A DNA stretch of 64,000 nt from SXXZ01 sp041177965. GTDB taxonomy: Bacteria; Verrucomicrobiota; Verrucomicrobiia; Limisphaerales; UBA9464. The stretch covers positions 10,219 through 74,218 of the forward strand of contig JBEGWF010000191.1 in NCBI GenBank assembly GCA_041177965.1, in the 5' to 3' direction. Below the pieces are notes generated by a model that saw only the letters and a list, made by a program, of their open reading frames with translations, was not told the DNA's origin and ran no database searches. A program made the translations under genes and the position numbers. Below are positions 1 to 7,670 of the stretch, piece by piece (position 1 is the stretch's first letter; each line of letters opens with the position of its first letter).

Positions 1-2
1 GG

Positions 3-311
3 ATCCAGCGACGGCATCGCCAGACACTGGTCCAGAACCGGTACGTGGCGAACTTCCTGGAGGTGCCCGACCAGGAGGAGTTCGTGGGTCAGCTCGAGGA
101 CATCTACCGTGCCCTCGAGGCCCGGGTGGAGATCCAGGTCTGCCCGGAGATCAAGCCGGGTCTGCAGGTCCGCATCAAGTCGGGTCCGATGAGGGGCACC
201 GAGGCGTGGGTGGAGAGCCGTTCCAAGATGTCCGATGTCCACCTGAGGCTCGATTTCATCGGGCAGGCCGTGGTGGCCAAGATCCAGGCCGATGACCTCG
301 AACTCGTCTGA
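3..311 (+). CDS. NusG-like transcription elongation factor, C-terminal part (truncated by window start)
   Basis: The frame is open from base 3, so the 5' end lies outside the window. What is visible is a linker and a C-terminal KOW-type domain: the motif GLQVRIKSGPMRG followed by short beta strands ending in DDLELV, as in the NusG/RfaH/UpxY family. These proteins bind RNA polymerase through an N-terminal NGN domain (not visible here) and change pausing, termination or coupling to ribosomes. The stop at 309-311 overlaps the start of rsmB at 292, so the two genes are probably translated together. The overlap with a methyltransferase gene and the diverged sequence suggest a specialised paralogue rather than the main nusG, which normally sits with rplK/rplA. 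The family call is fairly good; the paralogue role is inference. Confidence 0.62.
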   Translation: MQRRHRQTLVQNRYVANFLEVPDQEEFVGQLEDIYRALEARVEIQVCPEIKPGLQVRIKSGPMRGTEAWVESRSKMSDVHLRLDFIGQAVVAKIQADDLELV

Positions 312-1629
312 ACCCACGCCGCGGTCCCGGCCGTTGCCGCCGCCCACGGCGCGATCGGTGGCCTTGGAGATCCTCCTCCAGCGCGAGGCGCCCGGCGATT
401 TCCTGGAGCACCGCCTCGATCAGGTCCCCGGTATGCAGGGCCTTTCGGAGCCGGATCGCCGCCTGGCCCGAGAGATCGCCTTCGGCGTGTTGCGCAACCG
501 CTCCGCGCTCGACCACCTCGTCGCCCGGCGGACCGACGGTCGGCCCCAGCGTCCGGTGCTTCGTGGCATCCTCCAGAGCGCCCTGTACCAGCTGCTGTTC
601 CTCGACCGGGTTCCCGACCATGCGGTGGTGAACGAGGCCGTGTTGTTGGCCCGGCAGCGGGGGTTCTCGGCGCAGAGCGGATTCGTCAATGCCGTGCTGC
701 GCGGGGTCACCCGTGAGAAGGAGGCCTGCCGTCAGATGATCCAGGCGTTGAAGCAGGCGAATCCGGCGCTCGGTTGGTCCCATCCGGAATGGTTGGTCGA
801 CCGGTGGGCCGCGGTCCTCGGTGCCGAGGATCTCCAGCGCCTGCTGGCCTGGGACAACACCGCCCCGACCTCCTACGCGAGGGTCCACCGGCTTCGGATC
901 AGCCCGCAGGAGCTGTCGGAGCGTTGGAAGGCCGAAGGGGTCGAGGCGACTCCGGTGCCGGTCGACTGGACCGACCCCGACACCGTCTTCGCGTTGGACC
1001 GTCATCCCGTGCTGGAGACCCTCGGCTCCTTTCGCGAAGGTGGGTTCTACGTCCAGGATCCGAGCACCCTGATGGCGGTGCGGTTGCTCGACCCCCAACC
1101 CGGTGAACGCATCCTCGACCTGTGCGCGGCCCCGGGCGGCAAGACCCTGGCGATCGCGGACCGGTTGCAGGCCCGGGGGACCGTGGTGGCCCACGACGCC
1201 CACCCGGGCCGGCTTGGACTGGTCCGTGAGAATGCCCGACGCCTGGGGGCCGAAGGCGTCGAGATTTGTCCCGACCCAGAGCTGGGTGGGCCCGGAGTCC
1301 TGTTCGACCGGGTGCTGGTGGATGCCCCGTGCTCGAACACCGGCGTGCTCCGGCGGCGCGTCGAGCTTCGCTGGCGCCTCGAACCCCGGGAGATCCCGCG
1401 GTTGGCTGCCGGGCAGATCCGTCTGCTCGGCAACGCGGCCCGGCGGGTCCGTCCGGGTGGCGTCCTGGTGTACAGCACCTGCAGCATCGAGCCCGAGGAG
1501 AATGAGCAGGTGGTCGAGGCCTTCCTCCGGGACCACCCGGGATGGATCGAGGTGGCCCGCCGGGCCCTCCATCCGGTGAGGGATCGGGTCGATGGCGCCT
1601 TCGCTGCGAGATTCGTCAGACCCACCTGA
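292..1629 (+). CDS. rsmB: 16S rRNA (cytosine(967)-C(5))-methyltransferase RsmB
   Basis: Transfers a methyl group from SAM to C5 of cytosine 967 in 16S rRNA. The 445-residue protein has the usual architecture: an N-terminal NusB-like RNA-binding domain (about residues 15-155) and a C-terminal Rossmann methyltransferase domain. The SAM-binding motif LDLCAAPGGKT is near residues 275-285. The two catalytic cysteines of the NOL1/NOP2/Sun family are C347 in DAPCS and C397 in STCS. Length is normal. The ATG at 292 lies inside the upstream NusG-like gene (20-base overlap), consistent with translational coupling. The function call is secure from the paired PCS and TCS motifs plus the NusB-like domain. 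Confidence 0.93.
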   Translation: MTSNSSEPTPRSRPLPPPTARSVALEILLQREAPGDFLEHRLDQVPGMQGLSEPDRRLAREIAFGVLRNRSALDHLVARRTDGRPQRPVLRGILQSALYQLLFLDRVPDHAVVNEAVLLARQRGFSAQSGFVNAVLRGVTREKEACRQMIQALKQANPALGWSHPEWLVDRWAAVLGAEDLQRLLAWDNTAPTSYARVHRLRISPQELSERWKAEGVEATPVPVDWTDPDTVFALDRHPVLETLGSFREGGFYVQDPSTLMAVRLLDPQPGERILDLCAAPGGKTLAIADRLQARGTVVAHDAHPGRLGLVRENARRLGAEGVEICPDPELGGPGVLFDRVLVDAPCSNTGVLRRRVELRWRLEPREIPRLAAGQIRLLGNAARRVRPGGVLVYSTCSIEPEENEQVVEAFLRDHPGWIEVARRALHPVRDRVDGAFAARFVRPT

Positions 1630-1683
1630 ATCCCGAACCTCCCCTCGAACCAGATCTCCGAACCGCCCCCGACCTTCCCAACC

Positions 1684-2151
1684 ATGCTCCACGCCACCCT
1701 GAACAGTCCCGAGACCTGGTCTCCCTTCCTGCGGTCGAATCCCGTCTGGACCCTGTGCCTCGACTGGTTGCGTACCCTCACCCCGGAAATGCCGCTCGGC
1801 ACCCATGAGCTCGACGGGCCGACCGTGCACGCGTCGGTCCAGGAGTACATCACCCAGGCCCGCGAACTCTGCCGCTTCGAAAGCCACCGGGAGCACATCG
1901 ACATCCAGTACACCATCGCCGGCATCGAGACCATCGACTGGATCCAGCGCGATGGCCTGACTCCCGACGGCCCGTTCGGCAACGACGTCCAGTTCTGGCA
2001 TCCCGCGGCCGACCACACCCCGATCACCCAGGCGGCGGGCCGGTTCTCGATCTTCTTCCCGGCCGACGCCCATCGACCGAAGGTGATCCACGGCGAGCCG
2101 ACCCTGATCCGCAAGGTGGTGATCAAGATCCCGGTCCACCGGATCGGTTGA
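1684..2151 (+). CDS. YhcH/YjgK/YiaL (EbgC-like) family protein
   Basis: A 155-residue single-domain protein of the YhcH/YjgK/YiaL family, cupin-like barrels found in sugar catabolism operons (sialic acid, gulonate, EbgC of the Ebg beta-galactosidase). Conserved features are the E70-H71-I-D-I-Q-Y block and the P-A-D-A-H130-R-P block, which carry the predicted metal ligands. Biochemical activity is known for few members; sugar anomerase or isomerase roles have been proposed. It follows rsmB after 54 bases and ends against queD, which is convergent. No sugar operon surrounds it, so the substrate cannot be guessed from context. Confidence 0.85.
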   Translation: MLHATLNSPETWSPFLRSNPVWTLCLDWLRTLTPEMPLGTHELDGPTVHASVQEYITQARELCRFESHREHIDIQYTIAGIETIDWIQRDGLTPDGPFGNDVQFWHPAADHTPITQAAGRFSIFFPADAHRPKVIHGEPTLIRKVVIKIPVHRIG

Positions 2152-2159
2152 CTGCGGAT

Positions 2160-2178
2160 CCGGGGCCGTGGGCTCCGG
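2160..2178. terminator. Hairpin between convergent genes
   Basis: An 8-bp stem, CCGGGGCC with GGCTCCGG (one G-U pair on the plus-strand RNA), closes a GTG loop in the 30-base gap between the YhcH-family gene and queD. There is no T-run. It is placed to serve both convergent transcripts, but termination is inferred from position only. Confidence 0.4.
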
Positions 2179-2181
2179 GTG

Positions 2182-2538
2182 TCAGCGCCCGCGGTACACG
2201 CAGCGGGAGGTGCACGTCTCTGCGATCACCAATTCGCAGAGGAGCGGCAGCCGTGGCTTCAGTTCGTTCCAGATCCAGACCGCCAGTCGCTCGCTGGTGG
2301 GGTTTTCGAGGCCCGGGATCTCGTTCAGGTAATGGTGGTCGATCCGGTCTTGGATCGGTTGGAAGGCCGCCTTGAGGTCGGCGTAGTCCATGACCCATCC
2401 GGTGTCGTCCCCGACGGGCCCGTCGATCACGACTTCGATCCGCCAGCTGTGCCCGTGCAGGCGGGCGCATTTGTGGCCGACGGGGACGTGGGGAAGGCGA
2501 TGGGCGGCTTCGATCTGGAAGGTTTTGCGGAGTTCCAT
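2182..2538 (-). CDS. queD: 6-carboxy-5,6,7,8-tetrahydropterin synthase QueD
   Basis: Converts 7,8-dihydroneopterin triphosphate to 6-carboxytetrahydropterin, the second step to preQ0/queuosine for tRNA wobble modification. The 118-residue sequence shows the PTPS/QueD fold with zinc ligands H13, H28 and H30 (motif ARLHGHSW) and the catalytic cysteine C24 in GHKC. The HH pair in RIDHHYLN and the glutamate in LVIAETCTS are also in place. It is the last gene of a close minus-strand run (24 bases after the LuxC-like gene). QueC, QueE and QueF are not in the window. The Cys24/His pattern favours QueD over eukaryote-type PTPS. Confidence 0.9.
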   Translation of the reverse strand: MELRKTFQIEAAHRLPHVPVGHKCARLHGHSWRIEVVIDGPVGDDTGWVMDYADLKAAFQPIQDRIDHHYLNEIPGLENPTSERLAVWIWNELKPRLPLLCELVIAETCTSRCVYRGR

Positions 2539-2562
2539 TGGAGGAAAGGGGAGGGTGGGGAA

Positions 2563-3984
2563 TCAGGTCTCGAGATCGGTCCAGGTGACCAGGTCGCCGA
2601 GGGCGGGGCGGCCGTCGTGACGCCAGGCGGCCGGGGGTTCCTGCATGCGCCCGATGGGACAGATCCGGCTCGAGCCCCAGCGGGCCAGTTGCCGGGCGAT
2701 CTCGGGCAGACGGTCGTCGGGCGCGGCCACGGCGACCGTGGACACCTGGTGCCGGAAGGGTTCGGCGAACCGGAGGATCTCGTCCCACTGGCGGATCGGC
2801 TTCAGTTCGATGAAGCGATGGAGGCAGGAGGGCTGGAAGCGGGCATCATGATTGAGCACCACGGTCCAGGCCGTCGACTCCTGGCTGGCCCAGAGCCGCA
2901 CCGTGGCGGGCGGCTCGAAGAACAGCGACCGGTTCAGGTTGCGCTCGGTCATCGAGGCCACCGCGGCCGCCCTCAATTCGAACGTGCTGCGGCGCGACTG
3001 GATGAGTGCCGACTCGGCGACCCCGAGGGTACCGCGGGGTTCGATCGCCTCGCGGCGGTCCAGTTCTGCGGCCAGTTCCTCGCCCAGGGTCTCGGCACTG
3101 CCGGTGACATCCTCCTCGACGTAGAAGGCGTGGGGCGAGAGGCATCCGAGCTGGTTCCAGGCGGTGATGTCATCGGCCATGGCGCGCACCAGGCGCTTTC
3201 GGGAATACGGCCCCAGCGACTCCTTGGCCACGAGTCCGAGACTGATGCGGTGACCGTAGCCCACGAAACGGGTGCGGGCCGGGATCCGCGGCCGGACTTC
3301 CTCGAGCATGGCGTCTCCGCCGGTGGCCGTCACGCAACCCGCCTCGGCGAACAGCAGGTCCTCCCATTCGCGGGCATGCCGTTCCCCGTGGCTCCAGCAC
3401 ACCAGTTCCATGCAGGCGCCGAGCTTCGACTCGGTGGCCGCGAGCGAGTGGGCGAACAGGCGCGGAAACAACGAGGCGTCGCGCGGGCATTTGACGATCT
3501 GCGCCGAGCGGGTGATCAACCCGAGGATCATCGAGAACAGCGCCGGGTTCGGCAGGTTCCCGGCCGTGAGGTGCACCATCAATTCGGGCCCCACCGCGAG
3601 CGAGGTCCGGCCGGTCCGGTGTTCGGCGGGACCGGCCCCGAAATCGTCGAGGCGGCGGGTGTCGCCGAGGTCCTGGGCGATCAGGGCCTCGAGGGACTCC
3701 ACGGTGATCGACCGGAAGAAGGTGTCGAGACCGCGGGCCAGGGTGGCCGGACTCCAACCGGTCTCCTTCGGACCTTCGCGCAGGGCCAGGGCCCGGAATC
3801 CATTGTCGGGTTCCAGCCACTGTTCGGCGGTGTGGGCGATCATCTCGACGACCGCGCGGGTGCGTTGGCGCACGAGCCATTCGTTGCGGTTGCGGCGCAC
3901 CGCGAAACTGGCCTGTCGCAGCGTCTCGGCGGTGAGTTGGAGCTCGGGCCCCAGGTCGGCGAGGAACAGTTGGTGGAGATTCAT
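2563..3984 (-). CDS. LuxC-like acyl-CoA reductase
   Basis: A 473-residue member of the LuxC acyl-CoA reductase family, NADPH-dependent enzymes that reduce acyl-CoA or acyl-enzyme thioesters to fatty aldehydes. The LTAGNLPNPALFSMI segment fits the nucleotide-binding region, and C281 in the motif WNQLGCLSPH matches the acyl-accepting nucleophile of the family. It starts 7 bases after the stop of a LuxE-like gene, so the pair is almost certainly co-expressed. No luciferase genes (luxA, luxB) are present, so a luminescence role is not supported. The pair may make fatty aldehydes or alcohols for lipids or secondary metabolites. A fatty acyl ligase gene lies 1 kb away on the other strand. Confidence 0.82.
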   Translation of the reverse strand: MNLHQLFLADLGPELQLTAETLRQASFAVRRNRNEWLVRQRTRAVVEMIAHTAEQWLEPDNGFRALALREGPKETGWSPATLARGLDTFFRSITVESLEALIAQDLGDTRRLDDFGAGPAEHRTGRTSLAVGPELMVHLTAGNLPNPALFSMILGLITRSAQIVKCPRDASLFPRLFAHSLAATESKLGACMELVCWSHGERHAREWEDLLFAEAGCVTATGGDAMLEEVRPRIPARTRFVGYGHRISLGLVAKESLGPYSRKRLVRAMADDITAWNQLGCLSPHAFYVEEDVTGSAETLGEELAAELDRREAIEPRGTLGVAESALIQSRRSTFELRAAAVASMTERNLNRSLFFEPPATVRLWASQESTAWTVVLNHDARFQPSCLHRFIELKPIRQWDEILRFAEPFRHQVSTVAVAAPDDRLPEIARQLARWGSSRICPIGRMQEPPAAWRHDGRPALGDLVTWTDLET

Positions 3985-3991
3985 GGCCGCA

Positions 3992-5119
3992 TCAGGGGGT
4001 CATCCGGGAGCAACCACGGGGTTCGGCTTCGCCGGCGCGTCCCAGCAATTCGAAGGTCTGGCCGAACCGACGACCGAGGTCTCCGGTCTCCAGGGCGGCC
4101 ACCGACCAGACGTTGGCCAGATCGTGGATGCGCAGGATTCCCGGTTCACCCTCAATGGCATCGAGGCCCGTCTCGGGATCGATCGTCCGGACGCGGACCC
4201 AGGGCGGAAACCGGAAGCGCCCGTCCGAATCGTAGGCCTGCGAGGACAGTTCGCTCATGCCGTATTCGGGGATGATCCGTGGAGCCCCGAGCCGGCGTGC
4301 GATGGCCGCGTGCAGTTCGGTGCGGGGCAGGGAACGCGATCGGCCCTTGTAGCCCCCGGTCTCCAGGACGCGGGACCCCTCGGGCAAACGGAAGGACAGA
4401 CCCCGGAGTTCCATCGCGTCGATCAGATGGACGAACAGGAAGGCCGTGCCCAGCACCAGGATCGGGTTCGCGGCCTCGCAGGCGGCCTCGAGCGCATCGA
4501 GGGTGGGCTCCAGGCCCAGTTCCCAGGCTCCGTCGCCGGCCAAACACCCCGTGAAGCCCGAGCCGGGAGCGCCGAAATCCCGGATCACCACCTCGAGCAT
4601 GTGGACCAGCGAAGAGTGCGGCACCGACTCGGGGGGAGGGGTCAATGCGAGGCAGGGCGGGCGGAAATTCGGCGGGAATCCCGGGCCGGTTGCCAGCAGG
4701 TGGGCGGCGAACCAGGGTCGCAGCGAATCCTCGTACAGCGCGAGGGAGTCGGCATGGTGGAAGTGCCTGCTCGGGCGCTGGGCGGTGGTGCCGGAGGAGT
4801 GGAACACCCGGGTGCGCTGGTCGGGGGCGATGGCGGTGAATTCGAGGTCCTGGAAGGCCGGGGTGGGCACCGCCGGTATCTCCAGCCACGAGGAGACCGT
4901 TTCCGGTCGTCGTTTCCGGGCGTCGCAGAAGAGGCGATAGGCCGGGACGGTGTCGTATTGGAGACGGAAGAGATCGAGGGCCACGCGCTCCCAGGTCTCG
5001 GGTCCGGGCGCGGAGGTCGCTCCGCCCCGGGTCGCTTCGGCCGCCTCGGCAGGACGGTTCGTGCCGGGATGCATCAGCCCACGGACTCGGGCTGCCAGAA
5101 ATGAATGGCTGGGGTTCAT
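3992..5119 (-). CDS. LuxE-like acyl-protein synthetase
   Basis: Related to LuxE, the ATP-dependent acyl-protein synthetase that adenylates a fatty acid and passes it through a cysteine to LuxC. The chosen ATG at 5119 gives 375 residues and has GGAAAA 5 bases upstream; an in-frame ATG at 5152 would add 11 residues. HSSGTT (about residues 107-112) resembles the adenylate-forming P-loop. PEYGMSELSSQ is a typical adenylation-domain block. The RGCS motif near the C-terminus (C370) sits where LuxE carries its acylated cysteine. It is the first gene of a LuxE-LuxC-QueD run. Family membership is clear; substrate chain length cannot be read from the sequence. Confidence 0.8.
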   Translation of the reverse strand: MNPSHSFLAARVRGLMHPGTNRPAEAAEATRGGATSAPGPETWERVALDLFRLQYDTVPAYRLFCDARKRRPETVSSWLEIPAVPTPAFQDLEFTAIAPDQRTRVFHSSGTTAQRPSRHFHHADSLALYEDSLRPWFAAHLLATGPGFPPNFRPPCLALTPPPESVPHSSLVHMLEVVIRDFGAPGSGFTGCLAGDGAWELGLEPTLDALEAACEAANPILVLGTAFLFVHLIDAMELRGLSFRLPEGSRVLETGGYKGRSRSLPRTELHAAIARRLGAPRIIPEYGMSELSSQAYDSDGRFRFPPWVRVRTIDPETGLDAIEGEPGILRIHDLANVWSVAALETGDLGRRFGQTFELLGRAGEAEPRGCSRMTP

Positions 5120-5291
5120 GCGGTTTTCCGTGGGGATCCTTGCCGGAGGCATGAACGCCCCGATCGGGAACCCTGTCGGCTGGTTTTCCGCGACAGCCGT
5201 TCCGACGATGTAGGCGAGGTGCGGGCCCTCTGTCCAGCCTTACCGGCAGGCCTTCGACCGGGGGCGGCGGGCAACCCGTGGGGTTCGCTTC

Positions 5292-5320
5292 TTGGTTGGA
5301 GGCGGCGGGTCACCTGGGAT
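5292..5320 (+). promoter_or_regulatory. Probable sigma70-type promoter
   Basis: TTGGTT (5292-5297) and TGGGAT (5315-5320) are separated by 17 bases and lie 14 bases before the ATG of the nucleotidyltransferase gene. The predicted start near 5327 would leave a leader of about 8 bases with no Shine-Dalgarno sequence. Pattern match only. Confidence 0.4.
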
Positions 5321-5334
5321 ACCGTCCGGCATCC

Positions 5335-6084
5335 ATGAAGGTGCTCATCCTGGCCGCGGGCTACGCCACGCGGTTGTACCCGTTGACGCTGACCCAGCCC
5401 AAGCCGCTGCTGCCCGTCGCGGGCAAGCCCATGATCGACCACGTCATGGACAACCTGGCACCCATCGGTGGCATCGACGAGGTGTACGTGGTGAGCAACG
5501 CGAGGTTCGCGGGCCATTTCTCGCAGTGGTCCGAAGCCTATCGGCAGGCCTCCAACCACCCGTTCCGGTTCTCGGTGATCAACGATGGTTCGACCGATGA
5601 TTCCAACAAGCTCGGGGCCATCGGCGATCTCCATCTGGTGCTGGAGCAGGAGAGGCTCGACGACGATCTGATCGTGGTCGCGGGCGACAACCTCTTCAGC
5701 CAGAGCCTCCGCGGGTTCGGGGAGTATTGCCGTTCCCAGAACGACCCGGTGCTGGGGGTGTACGACGTCGGGAGCCTCGAGCAGGCGCGCAAATACGGTG
5801 TCGTGGACATCGATGGCAACGGGCGGATCACCAGTTTCGTGGAGAAACCCGCCGAACCGGCCAGCACGCTCATCGGCATCGCCCTCTACTACTATCCGCG
5901 TCGACACCTGTCCGCGGTCCGCGAATACATCGCGGCGGGAAACAACCCCGATCAACCCGGTCGGCTGATCCAGTGGCTCCATCCCCGTACGCCGGTCATG
6001 ACCTGGAGCGTGCCCGGCATCTGGTACGACATCGGATCGAAGGAGACTCTGGCCGAGGCCAACCGCATCTTCGCCCGACGCTGA
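5335..6084 (+). CDS. Sugar-phosphate nucleotidyltransferase (RmlA-like)
   Basis: A 249-residue nucleotidyltransferase of the glucose-1-phosphate thymidylyl/uridylyltransferase superfamily, which activates a sugar 1-phosphate with an NTP. The N-terminal signature LAAGYATRLYPLT (residues 6-18) and K23 in QPKPLLPV bind the nucleotide. VVAGDNLF carries the metal-binding D118, and FVEKP and the closing GIWYDIGS motif are typical. The ATG at 5335 is chosen because the longer frame from 5278 adds only unconserved residues in front of the signature. It is short compared with RmlA (about 290 residues). It could feed polysaccharide or lipopolysaccharide synthesis; which NTP and sugar are used is not visible. 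Confidence 0.83.
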   Translation: MKVLILAAGYATRLYPLTLTQPKPLLPVAGKPMIDHVMDNLAPIGGIDEVYVVSNARFAGHFSQWSEAYRQASNHPFRFSVINDGSTDDSNKLGAIGDLHLVLEQERLDDDLIVVAGDNLFSQSLRGFGEYCRSQNDPVLGVYDVGSLEQARKYGVVDIDGNGRITSFVEKPAEPASTLIGIALYYYPRRHLSAVREYIAAGNNPDQPGRLIQWLHPRTPVMTWSVPGIWYDIGSKETLAEANRIFARR

Positions 6085-6160
6085 TCCCCGTCCCGAACCC
6101 GATGGTCGGGTCCGCACCCTGTCCCGTTCTCACGGAATACCACCCCAAGAGCATCCAGCC

Positions 6161-7639
6161 ATGAACCACCTCGCTTCGGCCTTCCTCGACGTCGCCCGTT
6201 CGCGTCCGGACAAAACGGCGCTGTTCTGGGGGGATTCCCGGCACAGCTACGGTCATTACCGCGATCAGGTCCTAGGGACGGCGCGGTTGTTGCTCGACCA
6301 TGGGGTGAAGCCCGGCGATCGCGTCGCGGTCTGGCTGAAGAATTGCCCGGAGTTCGTCGGGGCCCTGTTCGGGGTGTTGGCCGCCGATGCGGTCCTGGTG
6401 CCGATCAACAATTTCCTCAAGCCGGCCGAGGTGGCCTACATGCTGCAGGACGCCGGCATCGAGTGGGTGATCGCCGAGGCCGGTCATGCGGGCCTGCCCG
6501 AGCTGCAGAGCCTGTGTCCCTCACTGCGGGTCCTGCCCGCGGAGACGCTGCCGACCGAGGCCGCCGAGGTCCCGGCTCCCGCCCGGGGTGGCGACGATCT
6601 GGCGGTGCTGATCTACACCAGCGGCACCACCGGCCATCCGAAGGGGGCCATGCTGTCGCACCGCAACCTCCTTGAGAACGTCGCCTCCTGCCGGGTCTTC
6701 CTCCAACTCTCCGAGGAGGATCGTCTGGTGGTGCTGCTCCCGATGTTCCACAGCTTCATGCTCACGGTGGGGCTCCTGCTGCCCCTGCTGAGCGGGGCCT
6801 CGGTGGTGGCGGTGAAGGGCCTGAATTCACCCAAGCACATGATCGGCGAGATCCTCCAGAATCAGGGGACGCTGCTGCCCGCGATGGCGGCCCTGTTCCG
6901 GGCACTGTCGCAGATCCCCGCGGGCATCGAATTCACCTCGTTGCGCCTGTGCGTCAGCGGTGCCGGGCCGCTGCCTCTGGAAATTCTCCATGGTTTCAAC
7001 GCGCGTCATCCGCGGGTCCCGCTCATCGAGGGGTACGGCCTCAGCGAGGCGAGCCCCGTGGTGACGGTCAATCCCCCGGGCGATCCCAAGCCGGGCACCA
7101 TCGGTGTGCCGATCCCGGGCGTGGAGGTGTCGGTGCAGGACGACCAGGGAAACCGGTTGGCCGACGGGGTGGACGGCGAGATTTGTGTGCGCGGCGGGAA
7201 CGTCATGCTCGGTTACTGGAACGCTCCGCAGAAGACGGCCGAGACGATCCGCAATGGCTGGCTCCTGACCGGAGACATCGGTCACCGCCGCCCGGACGGG
7301 TGGTTCGTCATCACCGACCGCAAGAAGGACATGCTCAAGCCCAATGGCATGAACGTGTACCCGCGCGAGATCGAGGAGGTCCTCTACCGTTTTCCAGGGA
7401 TCCGAGAGGCGGCGGTCGTGGGCGAACCCTGCGAACGGCGCGGAGAGCGGGCCGTGGCCTTCGTCTCGATGGACGAGGGCAGGGTGCTCGACGAGCACGC
7501 CCTCATCGCCTTCCTCAAGGATAACCTCGCAGATTACAAGGTGCCGCGCCGCGCCATCGTGCTGCCGGCGCTGCCCCGAAACGCCACCGGCAAGATCCTC
7601 AAGACCGCCCTGCGCGAGACCCTCGCCCGCGGGCATTGA
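6161..7639 (+). CDS. AMP-forming long-chain fatty acid-CoA ligase (FadD-like)
   Basis: A 492-residue member of the ANL superfamily, which adenylates a carboxylic acid and transfers it to CoA. The P-loop YTSGTTGHPKG lies at residues 152-162. The E-G-Y-G-L-S-E block, the hinge TDRKKDMLKPNG and the C-terminal catalytic lysine motif TGKILK are all present. Length and motif spacing suit a medium- or long-chain acyl-CoA synthetase. It lies close to the LuxE/LuxC pair but on the opposite strand, so any link in fatty acyl metabolism is inference. It follows the nucleotidyltransferase by 76 bases. Other ANL functions cannot be excluded from sequence alone. Confidence 0.83.
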   Translation: MNHLASAFLDVARSRPDKTALFWGDSRHSYGHYRDQVLGTARLLLDHGVKPGDRVAVWLKNCPEFVGALFGVLAADAVLVPINNFLKPAEVAYMLQDAGIEWVIAEAGHAGLPELQSLCPSLRVLPAETLPTEAAEVPAPARGGDDLAVLIYTSGTTGHPKGAMLSHRNLLENVASCRVFLQLSEEDRLVVLLPMFHSFMLTVGLLLPLLSGASVVAVKGLNSPKHMIGEILQNQGTLLPAMAALFRALSQIPAGIEFTSLRLCVSGAGPLPLEILHGFNARHPRVPLIEGYGLSEASPVVTVNPPGDPKPGTIGVPIPGVEVSVQDDQGNRLADGVDGEICVRGGNVMLGYWNAPQKTAETIRNGWLLTGDIGHRRPDGWFVITDRKKDMLKPNGMNVYPREIEEVLYRFPGIREAAVVGEPCERRGERAVAFVSMDEGRVLDEHALIAFLKDNLADYKVPRRAIVLPALPRNATGKILKTALRETLARGH

Positions 7640-7640
7640 G

Positions 7641-7657
7641 CGGACCGCGGCGGTCCG
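7641..7657. terminator. Hairpin between convergent genes
   Basis: A perfect 7-bp inverted repeat, CGGACCG and CGGTCCG around a CGG loop, begins one base after the stop of the ligase gene and lies before the stop of dgt on the other strand. No T-run follows on either side. A bidirectional transcription end is likely from position. Confidence 0.45.
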
Positions 7658-7670
7658 ACCCCGAAGGCCA

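Noticed and set aside
256..2139. Long minus-strand open frame of 627 codons over rsmB and the YhcH gene
   Set aside because: It is antisense to two well-conserved genes and its product is low-complexity and rich in G, R, P and D, typical of a high-GC shadow frame.
3984..3992. Bioluminescence operon because of LuxC and LuxE
   Set aside because: No luxA, luxB, luxD or luxG is visible. LuxC/LuxE homologues occur in many non-luminous bacteria.
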